6,528 bases of DNA, taken from positions 1 to 6,528 of the forward strand of contig JAKLJF010000295.1 of NCBI GenBank assembly GCA_023151335.1, written 5' to 3'. The notes beneath the pieces are model-generated. The model saw only the letters and a list, made by a program, of their open reading frames with translations. It was not told the DNA's origin and ran no database searches. The stretch is from Thermoanaerobaculia bacterium. GTDB lineage: Bacteria; Bacteroidota; Bacteroidia; Chitinophagales; Saprospiraceae. Below are positions 1 through 4,875 of this stretch, piece by piece. The translations under genes and the position numbers were made by a program. Each line of letters begins with the position of its first letter. Positions within the stretch are counted from its first letter, which is position 1.

Positions 1-148
1 CGGTATACTGGTTCTTCGAAGCGCTCATTTGGTCGTCGGAAAGGACGCGTTCGGACCTGATGGCATTGGTAATTTTGAGAAAGAGCCAAGGTTGGTTTCG
101 CAGGATCCGGTTGAGCCAATGGTTTTCAGGGGTTCAGGCAACAGGGTT

Positions 149-544
149 TCAGGTGTTCGCCCCGGGGTAGTGGGGCTTGAAAGAGAAGAACAGATTGGTG
201 TGGAATCCCTCCACTATTTTCATTTTGGTTGTTTGTATTTTTCCGTCCGTTCCCATCAGTCGGGTGCGGTAGCAGTACGATTTTTCCGGCGCGCCGGACT
301 GTGGGTTGAACATTTGCGGAAAATCAAACACAATCGCATGATTCGCCGCATGTTGGCTCCACAGGGCATGGGAAAACGATTTGGTCAATCCGGGTTGTGG
401 TTCCTGTACCCATCCGATGTGTTTCCAGTGCGTTTGGCCGTTCAGGCCCGGATAACCAATTTCAAGTGTAAGGCTTTCCATCGTATCCCAGCGCGCATCA
501 TCGGAGGGCAACAGACAGTGTACTTCGATAGTCAACGTACTCAT
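149..544 (-). CDS. Uncharacterised protein, 131 residues
   Basis: I do not recognise this protein. It starts at an ATG (bases 544-542) and ends at TGA (151-149). It has no signal peptide, membrane segment or cysteine cluster, so a cytoplasmic location is likely. It is rich in Trp, His and Gln (for example HWKHIGWVQEP near residues 39-49 and SHALWSQHAANHA near 58-70). Alternating strand-like stretches near residues 2-10, 22-30 and 88-111 would suit a small beta-rich fold, but this is inference. The strand was chosen because the competing plus-strand frame (29-562) reads as a low-quality mirror with many Arg, Gly and Val and little predicted structure. No Shine-Dalgarno or clear promoter is visible upstream. 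Downstream, the same frame contains a second TGA (136-134) and then stays open to the left edge, so the true 3' end may be altered. The gene call is moderate and the function unknown. Confidence 0.6.
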   Translation of the reverse strand: MSTLTIEVHCLLPSDDARWDTMESLTLEIGYPGLNGQTHWKHIGWVQEPQPGLTKSFSHALWSQHAANHAIVFDFPQMFNPQSGAPEKSYCYRTRLMGTDGKIQTTKMKIVEGFHTNLFFSFKPHYPGANT

Positions 545-883
545 GGCTATACACTGTTTTGATTAAAAAATCGGATTTGAGCAGTTTGGTCTTTTGGCGG
601 CTTTTGTTTTCAGGAAGGAATTTCGGGGTTCGGTTTTCGGGGTTTGAGCAATCTCCGCATTTGGCTCGCGGTGATGGGACAAAGATGGGGGGCGGCAGGG
701 CCGGCCGCCAAACACGGATTGCAGCTTCACTTCCACAAACGCCGGCGGATTTTTTTTGGCGGTATGGACAGTTATGCAGACTTTTGAGGGCTTAATCCGT
801 AGTTTTTCCCCTCGGGCCCGCACCGGACACGCCTTGACTTCCATTTTTTTGACCGCTTTTTCCTCCATTTTACCCGCCGATTT
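545..883. other. Gene-free divergent spacer
   Basis: This stretch separates the minus-strand 131-codon gene from the plus-strand helical-protein gene. Short frames on both strands here (minus 563-916, plus 559-795) have compositions rich in Lys, Pro and Arg without hydrophobic periodicity and look non-coding. It holds several T-runs (750-757, 845-851), a GC-rich imperfect hairpin at 691-709 (arms GGCGGC and GCCGCC, 7-base loop, no T-run after it) and one promoter-like pair listed separately. No tRNA or recognisable RNA element was seen. Confidence 0.6.
755..786 (+). promoter_or_regulatory. Candidate Bacteroidota-type promoter for the 884-2623 gene
   Basis: TTTG at 755-758 is followed, after 20 bases, by GACTTTTG at 779-786. 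The Bacteroidota primary sigma factor consensus is TTTG, about 19-21 bases, then TAnnTTTG; the downstream box here has one mismatch (G for the first T). Transcription would start near 790-795, leaving a leader of about 90 bases. Because TTTG is a common word in this T-rich stretch, the match could be chance. Confidence 0.3.
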
Positions 884-2623
884 ATGCAGGACAGTACCCT
901 GATCCGCACCCTGCAACTGCTCAATCAGGAAGAATTTGACACCCTGGAGCTGTTTGTCGCCTCGCCGATCTTCAATGAAGTGAACCGGTTCAACGACACT
1001 GTGCGGCTATTTGAGTACCTGAAAGAATATTATCCGCATTTTCAGGATCCGGCACTGGATAAAAACACTACCGGCAAAGCACTTTATCCCAAAAGAAGCA
1101 ATCCGGCCGGCGAAGTCGAAAAATCCATGGCGCAACTCATGCACATTGTCCGGCAGTTCATCAATTTCCGGTATACAGCGGTAAAAGGCGGGCGGGTGGT
1201 ACGCGGCGGGCGCAAAACCGCTTTTTTGCACGACCCGGTCGCGCTGCTCAATTTCGCCCGTCAGCAACTCGCCCTGATGCGTTTTTACAGCGAACGGCTG
1301 CATCAAAAGTCAAACGAGCCAGGCACGGAAACCGTTTCACCCCCAAAAACGGCAGCGGAGGAGGGCAAGAAAAAACGGGCCAAACGCGCCGAGCATTTTT
1401 TTCAAAACCTCTACAACGAACTCGAGGAAGTATTTGATTCCCAACAAGAGTTCAACCACTTCGCCGAATACGAATACAGCGATTTTTTTTATTTCCGCTA
1501 TCTCTCCGAGCAGGAAAAAGCGCTGTATGAAAGCCTGCATGAATGGTCGGCCCAGGGCGGTTTCCTCAGTCTGCTGGAAACCACGGAAAAACTCGACCGT
1601 TTTTTTCTGCTCAGTAAATTGGATCAAATCTGCAAACTCCTGCACCTGCAACAACTCGCCAAACCTTTCGGAGAAGACACCGACGAATACCGCCGTCTGC
1701 TCACCAATCAGAACCTGACGGTCAAAATGGCCAAACTGCTTGCGCAGAATCAATACGACAAGGACGACCCCAGTATTTTGCTCTATTTCACCCTGCTTAA
1801 ATTACTCACCAAAAAGAAACCCGAAAAAACGGATGCCCTGGCCGATACCTTTTTTGAATTACTCCGGCAGCACAGGTCCATCCTGCCCGCCAAACGGCTT
1901 GCCGATTTTCTGGTGATCGTGCGCAGCTACTGGGTGCGGCGTTACCGCCAAACCCGCGACCGGCAGTTTCTCGAACGCCAGTTCCGATCGCACCAGGAAG
2001 ATATTGAACAACTCCGGCGTGAAGATCGGGATATCCGAAGTTCGCATTTTCAAAACATTCTGTCCAACGCCGTCCGGCTGGGGCATCTCGAATGGGCAGA
2101 GACCTTTCTGAACCAGTTTTCCCAACGGATCACTGCCACACCCGAACCGGAAATCGTTGCGGACGTTGGGCAGGCTTTACTGCGTTTTGCGCAAAAACGG
2201 TATGCGGAAGCCGGTAAAATACTGCCGCATTATTTTACTTATGGCGCCACCGACGATATCAACCTTTACCTCGTAGCGGCCACGCTCGATGTGCGCATCC
2301 GCTACGAACTCGACACGCTGCTCGATGAAGACAGTGTCAACATGCGTCGCGCTACGCAAAAACGCATACGGGAAAACAAAACCATGCGCCCCGAACGCAA
2401 AGCCGGGGTATTAGCCTTTTACGAGCATGCCGTAAACCTGTTCAGGCATAAGGAAAAAAAGCAGTACCGGCAGGCTGACCCGGCAATTTTACTCCGGGAA
2501 GCAGACAAGATTGAAACCGCCTTAAAAGCAACGCCCGCGGCCGATGCCGAATGGTTGCTGGAAAAATGCCGGGAGTTGCGGGGCGACATCCCCGGCGCAG
2601 GAGGCGAAGGCGTCGCCATGTGA
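884..2623 (+). CDS. Uncharacterised helical-repeat protein, 579 residues
   Basis: This is a large, charged, mostly alpha-helical protein of unknown function with no signal peptide or membrane segment, so probably cytoplasmic. The N-terminal region (about residues 6-95) has a pattern I associate with an uncharacterised Bacteroidota family: a helix with NQEEFDTLELFVASPIFN, then LFEYLKEYYPHF near residues 42-53, then an LYPKR-type motif near 67-71 and another helix. A low-complexity basic linker follows (about 143-170, with GKKKRAKR). The remainder is helix after helix. Pairs near 388-412 (HFQNILSNAVRLGHLEWAET) and 425-452 look TPR-like, which suggests a protein-binding scaffold; this is inference. 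The last dozen residues (DIPGAGGEGVAM) are Gly-rich and unlike the rest. The start is an ATG preceded by no Shine-Dalgarno. The 3' end overlaps the convergent MBOAT gene by 205 bp. The gene call is strong; the function cannot be stated. Confidence 0.88.
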   Translation: MQDSTLIRTLQLLNQEEFDTLELFVASPIFNEVNRFNDTVRLFEYLKEYYPHFQDPALDKNTTGKALYPKRSNPAGEVEKSMAQLMHIVRQFINFRYTAVKGGRVVRGGRKTAFLHDPVALLNFARQQLALMRFYSERLHQKSNEPGTETVSPPKTAAEEGKKKRAKRAEHFFQNLYNELEEVFDSQQEFNHFAEYEYSDFFYFRYLSEQEKALYESLHEWSAQGGFLSLLETTEKLDRFFLLSKLDQICKLLHLQQLAKPFGEDTDEYRRLLTNQNLTVKMAKLLAQNQYDKDDPSILLYFTLLKLLTKKKPEKTDALADTFFELLRQHRSILPAKRLADFLVIVRSYWVRRYRQTRDRQFLERQFRSHQEDIEQLRREDRDIRSSHFQNILSNAVRLGHLEWAETFLNQFSQRITATPEPEIVADVGQALLRFAQKRYAEAGKILPHYFTYGATDDINLYLVAATLDVRIRYELDTLLDEDSVNMRRATQKRIRENKTMRPERKAGVLAFYEHAVNLFRHKEKKQYRQADPAILLREADKIETALKATPAADAEWLLEKCRELRGDIPGAGGEGVAM

Positions 2624-4083
2624 CCGGGAGCGGAGGTAATGGGCTGCACATCCGACGATTTCACCTGCATCACCAGCGCGGCAACGAGCACGATCAGCAG
2701 CGCTTTGGCAGGTAAGGGCAAACCCGTGACCGACCTTTCGGCCGCGCGTTCCCAGGAAGGCGGCGTAAAATGAAGGGCATATCCCAGCGCCATCCAGAAT
2801 AAAACGGCGCCGTAGCCAGTCACAAATTCAGGCAGGATTTGCGGATTAAAGGCGTAAGCAATTTGCCCCAACATAACCCAGGCTGTCTCCATATCCTGGG
2901 CGCGGAAAAATATCCAGCAAAAACAAACAAAGTGAAACGTCCACAAACCGCCAAGCAGGCGTTGCACACGGCCGGGCGTACCGGGAAAAACTTCTTTCCA
3001 CCAGCGCTCAACGGCCAGTGCCGCGCCGTGCAAACCGCCCCAGAGAATAAAACGTGTGGCTGCACCGTGCCACAACCCGCCGAGCAGCATGGTGAGCATG
3101 AGGTTAGCGTAGGTGCGCCAGCGGCCCTGCCGGTTGCCGCCGAGGGAAATGTACAAGTAGTCGCGCAGCCAGGTGGACAGCGAAATATGCCAGCGTCGCC
3201 AGAATTCGGTGATACTCAGCGACTGGTAAGGCGAATTAAAGTTGACCGGAAAAGTAAAACCCAACAACAGCCCGATACCGATAGCCATGTCGGAATAACC
3301 GCTGAAATCGCAATATATCTGCAAGGCGTAGCCGTAGATGCCAAACAGGTTTTCCAGACCGGTGTATTGCGTGGGTGAATCGAACACCCGGTCCACAAAA
3401 TTCAGGCTGATATAATCGGAAATAACGGCTTTTTTGAACAGGCCGGTCGCGATTAAAAACACGCCGCGGCCAAATTCTTCCCGGGAAACAAACAAAGGCC
3501 GGTCGATCTGCGGCAAAAAATCAGCCGCCCGCACGATCGGCCCCGCGACCATCTGGGGAAAAAAGGTGACGAAAAAGGCGTAGTCCCAGATATTGTCCAG
3601 CGCTTTCAGCTGTCCGCGGTACACGTCGATGGTATAGCTCAGCGACTGGAATGTAAAAAAGGAAATGCCGACCGGCAGAAAAATATCGAAATGCAGGGGT
3701 TGGGTGCCGCTGAGCCCGGCCCAGAGCTCGAAAAAATAGTTGGTATATTTAAAATAGGCCAGCATACCCAGGTTGGCCACCAGACTAAACACCAGCCACG
3801 CCTTTTTTGCCCCGCGGGAACCGGCGTTTTGTATCCATCGCGCCAGGTTATAGTCCACTATTACGCTGCCGACCAGCAACAGAAAGTAAATCCCGCTGCT
3901 TTTATAATAAAAATAAACGGAGAACAGCGTACACCACAAAATCCGCGCCCGGTCGTACGGCTTCAACAACCGGTATACCAGCATAAAACCCAGGAACAAA
4001 AACAGGAACAACCCGCTGCTGAACAGCAGGGGAGATTCCGGGTGGTATATGAACTGATCAAGAATTTTAGCGGGATCGAACAT
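2419..4083 (-). CDS. MBOAT family membrane-bound O-acyltransferase (AlgI-like), with antisense-derived C-terminal extension
   Basis: This is a polytopic inner-membrane acyltransferase of the MBOAT/AlgI family, whose members move acyl groups (often acetyl) onto extracytoplasmic polysaccharides or other acceptors; the acceptor here cannot be told. Hydrophobic segments alternate through residues 20-480. Family landmarks seen are FLPVGISFFTFQSLSYTIDVYRG (135-157, quoted in part as family signature), DFSGYSDMA (259-267), WRRWHISLSTWLRDY (295-309, His299) and GGLWHG (335-340) with the presumed catalytic His339, then His352 in WGGLHG. The recognisable protein ends near residue 481 with VKSSDVQP, matching the usual 470-490 residue length. 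A Ser/Ala/Pro-rich tail of 73 residues then runs antisense to the neighbouring gene. The ATG at 4083 is supported by the N-terminal FIYHPESPLLFSSG, but it lies only 3 bases after a 21-bp palindrome and has no Shine-Dalgarno. It sits downstream of the TRIC gene on the same strand, after 187 bases of repeats. Confidence 0.92.
   Translation of the reverse strand: MFDPAKILDQFIYHPESPLLFSSGLFLFLFLGFMLVYRLLKPYDRARILWCTLFSVYFYYKSSGIYFLLLVGSVIVDYNLARWIQNAGSRGAKKAWLVFSLVANLGMLAYFKYTNYFFELWAGLSGTQPLHFDIFLPVGISFFTFQSLSYTIDVYRGQLKALDNIWDYAFFVTFFPQMVAGPIVRAADFLPQIDRPLFVSREEFGRGVFLIATGLFKKAVISDYISLNFVDRVFDSPTQYTGLENLFGIYGYALQIYCDFSGYSDMAIGIGLLLGFTFPVNFNSPYQSLSITEFWRRWHISLSTWLRDYLYISLGGNRQGRWRTYANLMLTMLLGGLWHGAATRFILWGGLHGAALAVERWWKEVFPGTPGRVQRLLGGLWTFHFVCFCWIFFRAQDMETAWVMLGQIAYAFNPQILPEFVTGYGAVLFWMALGYALHFTPPSWERAAERSVTGLPLPAKALLIVLVAALVMQVKSSDVQPITSAPGHMATPSPPAPGMSPRNSRHFSSNHSASAAGVAFKAVSILSASRSKIAGSACRYCFFSLCLNRFTACS
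2422..2640 (-). other. Probable non-native C-terminal extension of the MBOAT protein
   Basis: Codons 482-554 of the MBOAT frame, from just after VKSSDVQP to the TAA at 2421-2419. The encoded tail is rich in Ser, Ala, Pro, Arg and Cys, has no predicted membrane segment and is read antisense to the 3' coding end of the 884-2623 gene. In Bacteroidota relatives as I know them the protein ends a few residues after the VQP motif (typically an aromatic FIYFQF-like end), so the original stop appears to have been lost by substitution, deletion or frameshift. A sequencing indel cannot be excluded. Confidence 0.55.
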
Positions 4084-4086
4084 GTA

Positions 4087-4107
4087 ACGCCGACTGTTAG
4101 TCGGCGT
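4087..4107. repeat. 21-bp palindrome, copy 1
   Basis: A perfect inverted repeat with arms ACGCCGACT (4087-4095) and AGTCGGCGT (4099-4107) around the loop GTT. It is GC-rich in an AT-rich setting. Read on the minus strand it ends 3 bases before the MBOAT start codon, so in mRNA the hairpin would occupy the ribosome-binding region. It is not followed by a T-run on either strand, so it is not a classical intrinsic terminator. Confidence 0.9.
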
Positions 4108-4145
4108 AAAGGACAGAAAAAATCAAATTAATTTTTCTACATTTT

Positions 4146-4184
4146 TTACGCCGGCTGATCAGGGATTTTAACAGGATCGAACAT
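4146..4184 (-). CDS. 12-codon mini-ORF created by the duplication
   Basis: The duplicated copy of the MBOAT start reads MFDPVKIPDQPA and then stops at TAA (4148-4146), where the junction joins palindrome sequence. The real MBOAT start reads MFDPAKILDQ. The mini-ORF ends 62 bases before the real ATG and has the same palindrome 3 bases ahead of its own start. It is either a dead by-product of duplication or a leader that competes for ribosomes. Nothing in the sequence shows that it is translated. Confidence 0.35.
   Translation of the reverse strand: MFDPVKIPDQPA
4148..4157. repeat. Half palindrome at the duplication junction
   Basis: ACGCCGGCTG matches the left arm of the nearby palindromes with one change (G for A) but lacks the right arm; the sequence instead continues into the duplicated MBOAT start (ATCAGG...). 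This marks where the duplication broke a complete palindrome. Confidence 0.7.
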
Positions 4185-4187
4185 GTA

Positions 4188-4208
4188 ACGCCGACTGTTA
4201 GTCGGCGT
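4188..4208. repeat. 21-bp palindrome, copy 2
   Basis: Identical in all 21 bases to copy 1 and exactly 101 bases away, as expected from the tandem duplication. Arms are ACGCCGACT (4188-4196) and AGTCGGCGT (4200-4208), loop GTT. On the minus strand it ends 3 bases before the ATG of the 12-codon mini-ORF. Confidence 0.9.
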
Positions 4209-4247
4209 AAAAGACAGAAAAAATCAAATTAATTTTTCTACATTTTT

Positions 4248-4268
4248 ACGCCGACTGCCAGTCGGCGT
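4248..4268. repeat. 21-bp palindrome, copy 3, adjoining the TRIC stop codon
   Basis: Same 9-bp arms as copies 1 and 2 (4248-4256 and 4260-4268) but loop GCC in place of GTT. It lies 2 bases after the TAG stop of the TRIC gene. In minus-strand mRNA the hairpin would be followed by an A-rich, not U-rich, tract, so Rho-independent termination is doubtful; it could instead protect the 3' end of the rocD-TRIC transcript. On the plus strand it is preceded, not followed, by T residues. The loop change within conserved arms suggests that the arms are what is kept or copied. Confidence 0.9.
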
Positions 4269-4270
4269 TA

Positions 4271-4873
4271 CTAAATCTCCGGCAAATAGATCCGCTTCCA
4301 TTTGGACAATATCCGGATCGTCACCACCAGAAAGACGCAGATACCCAGCGTAGTATTTTCTGCCACGCCGGAACGGGTCAGGATCACCTGGGTAATACCA
4401 CCCGCAAGACTTGCCGTGGCGTACAGCTCTCCTTTTTTCAACAGATCCGGCACAGTATTGCTGATGATATCGGCCAGCAAACCGCCAAAAGTGGCGGTTA
4501 TAACGCCCATCACAATTGCATAGCCGCTGTTCAAGCCCATATCCAGGCTTCTTTGAATACCCAGCACAGTGAAAAATCCGAGTCCGGCAGCATCCGTCAG
4601 AAAAATGGTCACCGGCAAACGCGCCAGTTTATCGCTGATCAAAAACACGCTCACCACTGCCAGCACTACCAGCCCCAAAGCCAGATAATCGTTCACCCAG
4701 TTCACCGGTCGAACGCCAATGAGCAGGTCGCGCACCGTACCTCCGCCGTACGCCGTCACAAAAGCCAGTACCACGCCACCGAAAATATCCATCCGGTGTA
4801 CGCGGGCTTTCAGGGCGCCGGTGAGGGCGAAGACAAAAATGCCAGAGTAGGAGATGTATTGGAGCCAGGACAT
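4271..4873 (-). CDS. TRIC cation channel family protein (UPF0126, YadS/YicG-like)
   Basis: A 200-residue inner-membrane protein with about seven hydrophobic segments arranged as two three-helix repeats plus a final helix, matching the usual length of prokaryotic TRIC (trimeric intracellular cation) channels, which form trimers conducting monovalent cations such as potassium. Repeat one carries LTGALKARVHRMDIFG (17-32) and the family motif AYGGGTVRDLLIG (41-53). Repeat two carries ATFGGLLADIISNTVPDLL (127-145) and ELYATASLAGG (149-159). Where repeat two commonly reads GGxxRD, this protein has GGLLAD, so the usual Arg is Ala. The ATG at 4873 is set by its position 2 bases after the rocD stop (TAAAAATG), implying one transcript and coupled translation. 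The C-terminus is short and basic (KWKRIYLPEI). Family assignment is firm; transport specificity is not shown by the sequence. Confidence 0.93.
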   Translation of the reverse strand: MSWLQYISYSGIFVFALTGALKARVHRMDIFGGVVLAFVTAYGGGTVRDLLIGVRPVNWVNDYLALGLVVLAVVSVFLISDKLARLPVTIFLTDAAGLGFFTVLGIQRSLDMGLNSGYAIVMGVITATFGGLLADIISNTVPDLLKKGELYATASLAGGITQVILTRSGVAENTTLGICVFLVVTIRILSKWKRIYLPEI

Positions 4874-4875
4874 TT

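Larger units (their letters stand above)
4054..4257. repeat. Tandem duplication, period 101 bp, two copies
   Basis: Copy A is 4054-4157 and copy B 4155-4257, sharing the junction bases CTG at 4155-4157. By eye they differ at about six positions plus one T in a T-run, so they are roughly 94% identical. Each copy contains, left to right, the complement of the first ten MBOAT codons, a 21-bp palindrome, an AT-rich spacer of 39-40 bases and the left arm of another palindrome. Both outer boundaries and the junction carry CTG, which suits a duplication through very short homology. The result is a second MBOAT-like start region ahead of the real one. Confidence 0.88.

Noticed and set aside
29..562. 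Plus-strand frame of 177 codons opposite the small minus-strand gene
   Set aside because: Its composition (many Arg, Gly, Val, Phe without helix or strand periodicity) looks like an antisense shadow, and the minus-strand frame reads more like a protein. It is not fully excluded, since neither product is recognised.
691..709. GC-rich hairpin in the divergent spacer as a terminator
   Set aside because: The stem is only 6 bp with a 7-base loop and has no T-run after it on the plus strand; probably chance in GC-rich sequence.
563..916. Minus-strand frame of 117 codons across the divergent spacer
   Set aside because: Lys/Pro/Arg-rich translation with no domain-like features; it overlaps the likely promoter and start of the 884-2623 gene.
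2839..3378. Plus-strand frame of 179 codons inside the MBOAT region
   Set aside because: It is antisense to strongly conserved MBOAT motifs, and its translation has no coherent structure.
4087..4268. CRISPR-like array
   Set aside because: Only three full repeats, with nearly identical spacers explained by tandem duplication; no unique spacers and no cas genes.
4248..4268. Intrinsic terminator of the rocD-TRIC transcript
   Set aside because: The stem is strong but followed on the minus strand by an A-rich tract, not a U-run, so the classical form is absent.
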